This document shows, in pieces, positions 6,958-13,896 of a DNA stretch of 30,178 nucleotides (position 1 is the first letter of the stretch; the number at the start of each line of letters is the position of its first letter). This DNA is from an uncultured Muribaculaceae bacterium. Its GTDB lineage: Bacteria > Bacteroidota > Bacteroidia > Bacteroidales > Muribaculaceae. The notes below the pieces were generated by a model. That model was not told the DNA's origin. It searched no databases and worked only from the letters and a program-made list of their open reading frames with translations. The position numbers and the translations under genes are program-made. The stretch is from contig CAJUMI010000029.1 of assembly GCA_910587545.1 (NCBI GenBank), positions 1 to 30,178 of the forward strand. The letters are read 5' to 3'.

Positions 6958-8442
6958 TTAAAGTACGTGCATATCTGGGAGCACCCAGCCTTCGCGGTAA
7001 ACAGGCTTGATCAGCTGCTCGGCGTAGAGATTGGCGTTGACCGGCTCGGTGTAAGTGCGGTCGAATGTCGGGTGACCGTCGTGGATCTGGAACTTGTCCT
7101 CGATGACGTTCGAGATCGTGGCGTCTGCCGGAATATTGGTGAAGCGCATGTTCTCGCCGTCCCAGTCGAGCCACTGGTTGAGGCCCTGCAGACGCACTGC
7201 GGCCACACCCATCGTGATCATCTCGTTCAGCGGGCCGGCGAACTCGAAGTCCGATTCGCTGGGCACACGGTTCTCCGGGCTTTCCTTGCAGGCGCGGATC
7301 CAGTCCTGCTGGTGGTTATCCTCTTCGACGATGCGGCACACGGCGGGCACTTCCGGATCGCGGCCCGAGCACAGGATCGGATCATAGCCGTAAGTGCTCA
7401 CGACCATTGTGTCTTTAGTGCCGTAGAGCACAGCGACGCCGTTAGGATCGAATTTCTTGCCTGCGGGCATATTGTCGGGCAGATTGGGCATAAGACCGCC
7501 GTCATACCATGTGAGTTCGACTGCCGGAAGAGCCAGACGGCGCATATTGTCACGTGCAGGGAACTTGAATGTGATCTTCTCGGCCGTCGGACACGAGTCG
7601 CTCATCAGCATTGTCGAACTGCCGATAACTGCCGTCGGATAACCGAGGTTGAGACCCCTGAACGGCACCTGAAGAATATGGTTGGCCATGTCTCCGAGCG
7701 CGCCCGACCCGAAGTCCCACCATCCGCGGAAGTTCCACGGCGTGTAAGCGGCGTTGTAAGGACGGAATTTGGCCGGACCGATGAATGCGTCCCAGTTAAG
7801 AGTCTTCGGCACTTTCATCGCTTCTTTCGGAGTGGGCATGCCCTGCGGCCAGATAGGACGGTTGGTGCACGACTCGATTCGTGTCACCTCGCCGATCTCA
7901 CCGTTCTGCAGCCAGTTGATGGCCTTGCGCGAACCGGCGCTCGATGCGCCCTGGTTGCCCATCTGCGTGGCCACTTTATGTTTCTTGGCCAGGTTGGTCA
8001 GCAGACGCGACTCATAAGGATAAAGCGTAAGAGGTTTTTCGACATACACATGCTTGCCGGCCACGATGGCGTCGGCGGCTATGATCGCATGCGTATGGTC
8101 GGCCGTGGCCACCATGACAGCGTCGGCATCCTTGAGCATGTCGTCATACATCCGGCGATAGTCGCTGTAGCGCTTCGCATTGGGATACTTGTCGAAAATA
8201 TGCTTGGCATACTTCCAGTCACAGTCGCAAAGGCCGATGATGTTTTCGGTCTCCATTGCGGCAAGGTCGGCAGCGCCGCGGCCGCCGATACCGACACCGA
8301 GAATGTTGAGTTTGTCACTTGGCGCCGTGTAACCCGCGCTTTTGCCGAGAACCGATGCCGGCACGATAGTCGGAGCGACCATCATACCCGCCAGAGCGAT
8401 TCCACTCTTCTTGAGAAAGTCTCTTCTTGAAAGATCTGACAT
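6958..8442 (-). CDS. Tat-exported Gfo/Idh/MocA oxidoreductase (operon A)
   Basis: A 494-residue NAD(P)-dependent sugar oxidoreductase. The N-terminus SRRDFLKKSGIALAGMMVAP is a twin-arginine signal, so the folded enzyme is probably exported with its cofactor already bound. The Rossmann domain starts at LNILGVGIGGRGAADL (about residue 45). The family EKP motif appears as VYVEKPLTLYPYE, and WDFGSGALGDMANHIL belongs to the second, substrate-binding domain. It is the first gene of operon A, ahead of two DUF1080 lipoproteins and an isomerase-like lipoprotein. Family knowledge points to C3 oxidation of a glycoside to the 3-keto form, although the substrate cannot be read from sequence. It is strikingly similar to the protein at 10778-12262 and has the same length. 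A match to the -7 promoter consensus lies about 95 bases upstream. Confidence 0.9.
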   Translation of the reverse strand: MSDLSRRDFLKKSGIALAGMMVAPTIVPASVLGKSAGYTAPSDKLNILGVGIGGRGAADLAAMETENIIGLCDCDWKYAKHIFDKYPNAKRYSDYRRMYDDMLKDADAVMVATADHTHAIIAADAIVAGKHVYVEKPLTLYPYESRLLTNLAKKHKVATQMGNQGASSAGSRKAINWLQNGEIGEVTRIESCTNRPIWPQGMPTPKEAMKVPKTLNWDAFIGPAKFRPYNAAYTPWNFRGWWDFGSGALGDMANHILQVPFRGLNLGYPTAVIGSSTMLMSDSCPTAEKITFKFPARDNMRRLALPAVELTWYDGGLMPNLPDNMPAGKKFDPNGVAVLYGTKDTMVVSTYGYDPILCSGRDPEVPAVCRIVEEDNHQQDWIRACKESPENRVPSESDFEFAGPLNEMITMGVAAVRLQGLNQWLDWDGENMRFTNIPADATISNVIEDKFQIHDGHPTFDRTYTEPVNANLYAEQLIKPVYREGWVLPDMHVL

Positions 8443-8812
8443 AAGATATTATTTTAAGGTGAATAAGATATTATTCCAAAGTAAAATGATTGGTTCGGTC
8501 AAAAGGATTGTCCGCAACCTGGGCTATCCGTCCACAAAGTTAACCCAAATAAATCATATATTCAATTCAATCAAAAAAAAATCCGATCTTCAGCGAATCC
8601 CTGCTGTATAGAGGTCGTTCCAAAATAACTGTGAAAATCAGCCCCGAATTTTCTGACCGCATGGTAATTTCAGCATCAGGTTTTGTTGCCGACCGCCATT
8701 GTTTTCAGACACCGTACCCCCAATATTTAATAAACCCTTCAAGCTACTTCCGCCCAGGCATCTCTTTTGGCAATGCGCATCCGGGTATTCACATTTTTAT
8801 TATTAGACGACC
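8443..8812. other. Intergenic region between operon A and the Nim-like gene
   Basis: These 370 bases are AT-rich with no convincing gene on either strand. The part nearer 8443 holds the operon A promoter and an untranslated leader of roughly 90 bases. The part nearer 8812 is the 3' flank of the SMR-Nim cassette, where I see no strong terminator hairpin. Short open frames here give composition unlike the neighbouring proteins. Confidence 0.6.
8535..8575 (-). promoter_or_regulatory. Putative promoter of operon A
   Basis: On the minus strand TAACTTTG (8535-8542) matches TAnnTTTG exactly. TTGAAT- and T-rich sequence lies upstream, but no clear -33 TTTG sits at the ideal distance. The oxidoreductase ATG is about 95 bases downstream. 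Confidence 0.55.
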
Positions 8813-9313
8813 TTAATCAGCCGGGGCACGGTTTCGCGCAAGTTCTATAGCCTCTTTTCCAGTCATATGGTCGATATCCAGGCGAAAGACGAGCATATTG
8901 GCGAAAAACCGATCCATCTCCTTCTGCAACCCTTCAGAATCTCCGGGATTGAACCGCTCTCCCAGTAATGATGAGGCATACCGTCTCTCCGCATCGTCAT
9001 CCACAATGCTGATACGGCCGAAAACAATGACGCTCTTGAAATAAGTCGTAAACTCAGAAGGATGCACATCATCGGCGGCTATAACGCAGAACGATGCTTT
9101 GTCGCAATTTCTTATCGTATCTACCTTATGACCGGTCAGCGCACTGTGGAAATAGAGTTTCCCGTCGTCATACACATGACTGAGCGGCACTACATACGGA
9201 TAGCCGTTGTCTCCGAGCAACGCAAGTGTTCCGGCCGTGACACCGGCGAGCACCGACTCACATTCTGTCTTTGACAGTTGTTGGCGAAAACGCCTCATTT
9301 GTCTGAATTCCAT
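8813..9313 (-). CDS. Nim-like / pyridoxamine 5'-phosphate oxidase family flavoprotein
   Basis: A 166-residue split-barrel flavin-binding protein of the NimA-related class (PF12900-like). Supporting blocks are the N-terminal MRRFRQQLSKTECESVLAGVTAGTLAL, then YPYVVPLSHVYDDGKLYFHSALTGHKVDTIR, in which the HSA-x-GHK segment is typical, then CFVVA-like SFCVIAADDVHP and the SVIVFGRI strand. Nim proteins can reduce 5-nitroimidazoles to non-toxic amines, but most chromosomal homologues have no proven drug role. I therefore call the family and not resistance. It is cytoplasmic and lies only 3 bases after the SMR exporter gene, so the two form one transcription unit inserted between the two sugar operons. 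Confidence 0.85.
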   Translation of the reverse strand: MEFRQMRRFRQQLSKTECESVLAGVTAGTLALLGDNGYPYVVPLSHVYDDGKLYFHSALTGHKVDTIRNCDKASFCVIAADDVHPSEFTTYFKSVIVFGRISIVDDDAERRYASSLLGERFNPGDSEGLQKEMDRFFANMLVFRLDIDHMTGKEAIELARNRAPAD

Positions 9314-9316
9314 GAC

Positions 9317-9640
9317 CTATAAAACAATTTTTAGTCCGACGATTGATGAAACCAAAGTAAAAATGAAAAACAGTCTCGGGAAAGTGGCCGGCTCATGGAA
9401 GAATAATATGCCGACCGACACTGTGCCAATCGCTCCAATACCGGTCCACACGGCATAAGCCGTGCCTATCGGCAGGCTCTGCATCGCTTTGGCCAGCAAT
9501 CCCATACTGATGACTGTAAAGGCAAGAAATCCTGCAATCCACCCCCTCCATGAGAGACCCTCTGCCGATTTCGCCTGTCCGAGGCAATAAGTGAAACCGA
9601 CCTCGCAGAAGCCGGCCACGATAAGAATAATCCAATTCAT
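9317..9640 (-). CDS. Small multidrug resistance (SMR) transporter, SugE/Gdx-like
   Basis: A 107-residue four-helix inner-membrane exporter. The essential glutamate is at residue 13 (AGFCEVGF). The third-helix signature LPIGTAYAVWTGIGAIGTVSVGILFFHEP is of the SugE/Gdx subtype, whose characterised members export guanidinium. The paired-dimer mechanism and proton coupling are family knowledge. The specific substrate here is not proven; quaternary ammonium export is the alternative. I chose the ATG at 9640 because it begins directly before the first helix. The open frame to 9784 reads through the promoter and adds soluble sequence. It is the first gene of a two-gene cassette with the Nim-like flavoprotein. 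Confidence 0.85.
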   Translation of the reverse strand: MNWIILIVAGFCEVGFTYCLGQAKSAEGLSWRGWIAGFLAFTVISMGLLAKAMQSLPIGTAYAVWTGIGAIGTVSVGILFFHEPATFPRLFFIFTLVSSIVGLKIVL

Positions 9641-9695
9641 AAACTGAATCTCTACCTGTTTGAGGGCTGCAGCAATATCCGGCGTCTCCTTCCCA

Positions 9696-9740
9696 GGCAC
9701 CGCAAAATTAATCAATTTATCCAATATACAAAAATGCAAA
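9696..9740 (-). promoter_or_regulatory. Putative promoter of the SMR-Nim cassette
   Basis: On the minus strand a TAATTTTG element matches TAnnTTTG, preceded by a TTTTTG at roughly the -33 distance. The remaining leader to the SMR ATG is about 60 bases and GC-rich, with a short possible stem (GGTG/CGCC). Confidence 0.55.
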
Positions 9741-9797
9741 TGCAGGTGGCAATGCAATACCTGAAAAAGAGGCAAATCCGCCACTTTTCATAATTAC

Positions 9798-9815
9798 ACC
9801 ACCCGTCCGGATGGT
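9798..9815 (-). terminator. Weak hairpin after operon B
   Basis: ACCACCC (9798-9804) pairs with GGATGGT (9809-9815) with one wobble and a 4-base loop, 13 bases past the isomerase-B stop. There is no clear U-tract, so termination may be leaky into the SMR cassette. Confidence 0.4.
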
Positions 9816-9828
9816 CTGAGTCGTATGA

Positions 9829-10752
9829 TCAGTCTTTCTCCCTGTAAGTGGCCTTGACAAAATCGGCGCGGCGCAGATAGTCGGCGCTCATCGCCACACC
9901 GTCCATGATCGTATGGTCGCCGCCGGTGCCCTCCTGCTCCACGACGGCATACTCGAGCCCCGACTGTTCGGCGGCCTCGTAGATCGGCTTCAGATCCACC
10001 ATGCCGCTTTGGCCGAGCTCGTGCTTGTCCTTGATATGAAGCAGCGCGAAGCGACCGGGATACTTCTTTATAAACTCGACCGGACTCTGCACGGCCTTGA
10101 CCGCAAGATAGACATCGAGCTGCCAGAACATATTTTCGGGTGCGATGTTCTCCATCATATAGTCGATCCACAGCTTGTCGCCGACGCTTGTCGTAAACTC
10201 ATCGGAGTGAGAATGATAGCCATATCTGATGCCCGCGACGTTGCATTTCTCGCCGATGGCGTTGTGATAGTCGCAGAGCGTCCGAGCCTCTTCCTCGGTC
10301 GTCGGAGCAGCCATCCACGGAGTCACGATATACGACATGCCGGCGGCCTTGTGGGCGGCGATAGCGTCGTCCCACCACTTCATGGCCTCGGTAAAATCAT
10401 GTGCGGCCAGCTCTTCGGCCGAAAGCTGGCGAGTGGAGTGAGCCGACAGAGGCTCCAGACCGGCCTCCTCGCAGTCGGTCCTGAACTGCTCGGGCGTGAC
10501 TCCATAGAACTTTCCATTGACGAAGTTGGCCGTCTCCACTCCCGTGTAGCCCATGTCGCGCAGCCGCGCGAACACCTCTTTATGGTTGTCGGCATAGAGA
10601 GCCGAGTCGCCGATCACCTCGCGGATCGAATATAGCTGCAGAGCCATCTCCTTTTCGGGCGCCGCATCACTGACGGTCTTGTCGGTCTGACATGATGACA
10701 GGCCGGCGGCCGCCGCTGCGGCGGCCAATATAATTGATCTGAAATTATTCAT
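9829..10752 (-). CDS. Xylose-isomerase-like TIM-barrel lipoprotein (operon B)
   Basis: A 307-residue paralogue of the protein at 4259-5170, with the same ordered blocks: MALQLYSIREVIGDS, LRDMGYTGVETANFVNGKFYGVTPEQF, LSAHSTRQLS, GIRYGYHSHSDEF, FWQLDVYLAV, FALLHIKDKHELGQSGMV and YAVVEQEGTGGDHTIMDGVAM. The lipobox GLSSC lipidates Cys21. Candidate metal ligands are conserved in both copies. Clear local differences, such as ANYGGG versus ANFVNG and VYWAVMAG versus VYLAVKAV, lie around the likely pocket and may alter substrate. I chose the ATG at 10752 because the open frame extending to 11028 lies inside the oxidoreductase gene and lacks a signal sequence. It follows oxidoreductase B by 25 bases and is the last gene of operon B. 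No DUF1080 gene accompanies it. Confidence 0.85.
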   Translation of the reverse strand: MNNFRSIILAAAAAAAGLSSCQTDKTVSDAAPEKEMALQLYSIREVIGDSALYADNHKEVFARLRDMGYTGVETANFVNGKFYGVTPEQFRTDCEEAGLEPLSAHSTRQLSAEELAAHDFTEAMKWWDDAIAAHKAAGMSYIVTPWMAAPTTEEEARTLCDYHNAIGEKCNVAGIRYGYHSHSDEFTTSVGDKLWIDYMMENIAPENMFWQLDVYLAVKAVQSPVEFIKKYPGRFALLHIKDKHELGQSGMVDLKPIYEAAEQSGLEYAVVEQEGTGGDHTIMDGVAMSADYLRRADFVKATYREKD

Positions 10753-10777
10753 GATTGCTATTTTTATTAATAAGTTG

Positions 10778-12262
10778 TCATACTTGGGGCATATCGGGCA
10801 GTTTCCATCCGTCGCGATAGACGGGCTTGATAAGATGCTCGGCATACTCACGGGCGTTGACAGGCTCGGTGAACGTGCGGTCAAACGTCGGATGTCCGTC
10901 GCGGATCCGGAATCTGTCCTCGATGACATTGGCGATAGTCGCATCCTCGGGGATATTGGTGAAGCGCATGTTCTCTCCGTCCCATTCGAGCCACTGGTTG
11001 AGGCTCTGCAGACGCACGGCAGCGACACCCATGGTGATCATCTCGTTGAGCGGGCCGGCGATAGAAAAGTCAGATTCACATGCCATGCGCGACTCGGGGC
11101 TTTCCTTGCAGGCGCGGATCCAGTCCTGCTGATGGTTGTCGTTTTCGACAACGCGATAGAGCTGAGGCACCTCGGGATCGCGGCCCGAGCACAGCACCGG
11201 ATCAAAGCCGCTGTTGCCTATCACCAACGTGTCTTTTGTGCCGTAGAGCACGGCGGCGGCGTTGATGTCGAATTTCTTGCCCTGAGGCATATCGTCGGGA
11301 AGATCGGGAGTGAGACCGCCGTCATACCACGTCAGTTCTACCGGTGGCAACGCCAGTCGCGGCAGATTGTCGCGGCGGGGAAATTTGAACGTGATCTTCT
11401 CGGCCGTCGGACACGCGTCGCTCATCAGCATCGTAGAACTTCCGATGACAGCCGACGGATAGCCCAGCTCGAGTCCTCTGAACGGCACATGCAGGATATG
11501 GTTGGCCATGTCGCCCAAGGCCCCGGACCCGAAGTCCCACCAGCCGCGGAAATTCCACGGCGTATAAGTCTCGTGATAGGGACGGAACTTTGCCGGCCCG
11601 ATAAACGCCTCCCAGTCGAGGGTCTTCGGCACCTTCATGACCTCTTTGGGCGTGGCCATGCCCTGCGGCCAAATCGGGCGGTTGGTGCAGGCCTCGATGC
11701 GTGTCACCTCACCGATCTCGCCATTGCGCAGCCAGTTGAGCGCCTTGCGGGTGTTGGCGTTCGATGTGCTCTGATTGCCCATCTGTGTGGCTACATTATA
11801 TTTTTTTGCCAGCCGTGCCAGCAGTCGCGACTCGTAAGGATAGAGCGTCAGCGGCTTCTCGACATATACATGCTTGCCCGCAACTATGGCTTCGGCGGCT
11901 ATGATCGCATGTGTATGATCGGCCGTGGCCACCATCACCGCGTCGGCGTCCTTGAGCATGTCGTCATACATGCGACGATATTCGCTGTAGCGCTTCGCCT
12001 TGGGATATTTTTCAAAAATCGGTTTGGCATAGCGCCAATCGCAGTCACAGAGTCCGATGATGTTCTCTGCCTCCATCTCGGCGAGGTCAGCGGCTCCGCG
12101 GCCGCCGATACCGACGCCGAGTATATTAAGCCTGTCGCTCGGAGCCGTATGGCCGGCGCTCTTGCCGAGCACAGTCGGCGGCACTACCGTCGGGGCGATC
12201 ATCATGCCTGCAAGGGCGATGCCGCTTTTCTTCAAAAAATCTCTTCTCGAAAGGTCTGACAT
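10778..12262 (-). CDS. Tat-exported Gfo/Idh/MocA oxidoreductase (operon B)
   Basis: A 494-residue enzyme, the same length as the operon A copy and nearly collinear with it. The Tat signal SRRDFLKKSGIALAGMMIAP, Rossmann start LNILGVGIGGRGAADL, EKP motif VYVEKPLTLYPYE and the WDFGSGALGDMANHIL block are shared almost exactly. Differences cluster in the second domain, for example GDMPQ-GKKFDINAAAV against DNMPAGKKFDPNGVAV, which may mean a different sugar or aglycone. The ATG at 12262 starts the Tat signal; the extension to 12319 has no such feature. It is the first gene of operon B and is divergent from the GHL-B lipoprotein, with a -7 promoter match 45 bases upstream. Confidence 0.9.
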   Translation of the reverse strand: MSDLSRRDFLKKSGIALAGMMIAPTVVPPTVLGKSAGHTAPSDRLNILGVGIGGRGAADLAEMEAENIIGLCDCDWRYAKPIFEKYPKAKRYSEYRRMYDDMLKDADAVMVATADHTHAIIAAEAIVAGKHVYVEKPLTLYPYESRLLARLAKKYNVATQMGNQSTSNANTRKALNWLRNGEIGEVTRIEACTNRPIWPQGMATPKEVMKVPKTLDWEAFIGPAKFRPYHETYTPWNFRGWWDFGSGALGDMANHILHVPFRGLELGYPSAVIGSSTMLMSDACPTAEKITFKFPRRDNLPRLALPPVELTWYDGGLTPDLPDDMPQGKKFDINAAAVLYGTKDTLVIGNSGFDPVLCSGRDPEVPQLYRVVENDNHQQDWIRACKESPESRMACESDFSIAGPLNEMITMGVAAVRLQSLNQWLEWDGENMRFTNIPEDATIANVIEDRFRIRDGHPTFDRTFTEPVNAREYAEHLIKPVYRDGWKLPDMPQV

Positions 12263-12306
12263 AAGGTTGATTGGTAAGGTTAAATATTTTTCATGATAAT
12301 TGCACG

Positions 12307-12340
12307 CAAAGATAAACAAAAATTTATTTATTGCCGGTCA
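12307..12340 (-). promoter_or_regulatory. Putative promoter of operon B
   Basis: TATCTTTG on the minus strand (12307-12314) matches TAnnTTTG exactly, 45 bases before the oxidoreductase ATG. The -33 region is AT-rich without a clear TTTG. The promoter lies back to back with the GHL-B promoter in a 165-base divergent region. Confidence 0.55.
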
Positions 12341-12355
12341 TCACCGAAAAAAAGG

Positions 12356-12387
12356 TTTTGCAGATTGGATACGATTGCTTAACTTTG
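12356..12387 (+). promoter_or_regulatory. Putative promoter of GHL-B
   Basis: TTTTG (12356-12360) and TAACTTTG (12380-12387) match both Bacteroidetes promoter elements with a 19-base spacer. This is one of the best promoter matches in the window. The GHL-B ATG is 40 bases further on. Confidence 0.7.
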
Positions 12388-12427
12388 TCAAAAATCTTTA
12401 ACTGATACCTCTAAAGCAACAATCCTT

Positions 12428-13759
12428 ATGTTAAAAAATTTTCTTGCTGCAATTCTGACTCTGGCCGCTGTCAGCTGCTCGTCAGATGACCCTGTCGAAA
12501 TCGGCGGCACTGTGCCCCCTCCGCCGGGAAAAGAAGATGTCGTACGCGAACCCAAGCCCAAGGCCATGTGGTTTGGCGGAGCTGTCAACTTCCCTGTCCT
12601 AAGCTCACAGGAGAGAGTTGACAAGTACCTCAGACAGATCAAAGCCACCGGCATCGACATTCTGTATATGGACGTCATGGGACCCAACAACCGCGCGCTG
12701 TGCAACGTCGAGACCCTCAAGCCATACGAGGAAATGACTTATGACATCTTCGAATATGTGCTGACAAAGTGCGACGAACTCGACATGCAGATCATCGCCT
12801 CGCTCACGCCCCTGTGTGTGGGCAATCCGCGCACCAAGGCCGGACCGGCGTTTGACTCCGACCGCTGGGACGGCAAGACCCAATATCGCAAAGTGACCAA
12901 AGATGGCGATATCGAGCTGATCGACATCAAGGACGATGCCACGGCCGACGCCGTGATGCTCGAGCCATCGATCCCCGAGGTAAGGCAGTACTGCGTCGAT
13001 CTGTGTTCGGAAGTGGTCAGAAATTACTCCCACCACAAGTCGTTCAGAGGCCTCAGTCTCGACTACGTACGCTACTCCAATGGCACGGACAACGCCTCGT
13101 GGTTCGGCTACGGCGATACCTTCGTCAAGAATTTCGAGGCACGCATGGGTGTGTCAATCAAAGACCAGAACGATTTCATCACACCGGACGGAGGCCTCGG
13201 TGATTTCTTCAAAGAGTGGGTGTATTTCCGCACACTGAGCATCTCCGAAGTGATCCGAGCCATCTCTAAGGCCGTGAAAGCCGTCGATCCCGAGTGCGAG
13301 GTTCATCTATGGGCCTCGGCCGACTGGGACAGCCGCTACTCCGTAGGCCAGAACTGGGCTTCAACAAGCTACGACCCGTATAACGATCCTGCAGCCAACG
13401 ATCCTAACCATAGTCGTTATATAGACAAATATCATGAGACCGGCTTCGCCGAAGCTCTCGATGTGTTCTCGCTCGGAGCATATTCAACAGCAGTCTGGAT
13501 CTCTGAGAACCCTGGAAGTATCTGGTCAGTCGAGAATTTCGTCACGACATATCAGAAATATATTCCCAAGAACCACAGCTGCAAGGTGTGGGGATCAATC
13601 GCGTCATATGCCTATCCCACCTCGCCCGACAAACTGAGCGATGCGATCACACTCTGCCTGAAACACACCGACGGCATGTCGGTATTCGAATTCTATCATG
13701 TCAACAACATGACCCAGTGGTCGCCCATCAAAAAAGGCATCACCAATTCGGGCTACTGA
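12428..13759 (+). CDS. Probable surface lipoprotein with glycoside-hydrolase-like TIM barrel (GHL-B)
   Basis: A 443-residue lipoprotein. The lipobox AAVSC lipidates Cys17, and the next residues SSDD resemble the acidic export signal that sends Bacteroidetes lipoproteins to the cell surface. A proline-rich linker (TVPPPPGKED) follows. The catalytic-like barrel includes TGIDILYMDVMGPN, DMQIIASLTPLCVGNP, FRGLSLDYVRYSNG (candidate catalytic Asp near residue 212), VGQNWAS near residue 305 and TGFAEALDVFSLGAYSTAVW. It is a divergent homologue of GHL-A at 2548-3840. The GHL10/DUF187 resemblance is by pattern only, and the substrate is unknown. It is divergent from operon B across 165 bases carrying promoters for both, which suggests co-regulation. 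Two hairpins follow its stop. Confidence 0.72.
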   Translation: MLKNFLAAILTLAAVSCSSDDPVEIGGTVPPPPGKEDVVREPKPKAMWFGGAVNFPVLSSQERVDKYLRQIKATGIDILYMDVMGPNNRALCNVETLKPYEEMTYDIFEYVLTKCDELDMQIIASLTPLCVGNPRTKAGPAFDSDRWDGKTQYRKVTKDGDIELIDIKDDATADAVMLEPSIPEVRQYCVDLCSEVVRNYSHHKSFRGLSLDYVRYSNGTDNASWFGYGDTFVKNFEARMGVSIKDQNDFITPDGGLGDFFKEWVYFRTLSISEVIRAISKAVKAVDPECEVHLWASADWDSRYSVGQNWASTSYDPYNDPAANDPNHSRYIDKYHETGFAEALDVFSLGAYSTAVWISENPGSIWSVENFVTTYQKYIPKNHSCKVWGSIASYAYPTSPDKLSDAITLCLKHTDGMSVFEFYHVNNMTQWSPIKKGITNSGY

Positions 13760-13769
13760 TTAACGAATT

Positions 13770-13805
13770 GTATCCTAAAAGCCTTCTGCCGGACTTTTGG
13801 GATAC
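13770..13805 (+). terminator. Hairpin after GHL-B
   Basis: GTATCCTAAAAG (13770-13781) pairs with CTTTTGGGATAC (13794-13805) over 12 base pairs with one wobble and a 12-base loop. It begins 11 bases past the GHL-B stop. No U-tract follows, so it may protect the 3' end and not terminate by itself. Confidence 0.45.
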
Positions 13806-13829
13806 GTTCTGAAATGAATATATTACGAG

Positions 13830-13884
13830 ACGACAATGGTGCGCCGCGGGGAGAATACCACAGGCGCGCCATTGTCGTTTTATT
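13830..13884 (+). terminator. Strong bidirectional terminator between GHL-B and mdh
   Basis: ACGACAATGGTGCGCC (13830-13845) pairs with GGCGCGCCATTGTCGT (13863-13878) over 16 base pairs with one wobble and a 17-base loop, followed on the plus strand by TTTTATTG. It lies between convergent genes and could serve both. Confidence 0.8.
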
Positions 13885-13896
13885 GTCAGAGATTGT

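Noticed and set aside
6967..8430. Long open frame of 487 codons antisense to oxidoreductase A
   Set aside because: The matching antisense frame (10751-12259, 502 codons) lies over oxidoreductase B. Both follow from shared GC-rich codon use in the real genes; neither has recognisable domains or starts.
8613..8816. Short plus-strand open frames between operon A and the Nim-like gene
   Set aside because: Their composition is unlike neighbouring proteins and they show no motif, promoter or homology that I recognise.
9641..9784. N-terminal extension of the SMR protein
   Set aside because: It crosses a good promoter match and adds soluble sequence before the first membrane helix of a family that has none.
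9641..9790. Guanidine riboswitch upstream of the SugE/Gdx-like gene
   Set aside because: None of the guanidine-I, -II or -III consensus elements could be recognised in the leader.
10753..11028. N-terminal extension of isomerase B into the oxidoreductase gene
   Set aside because: It reads a second frame of oxidoreductase B and hides the lipoprotein signal that starts at 10752.
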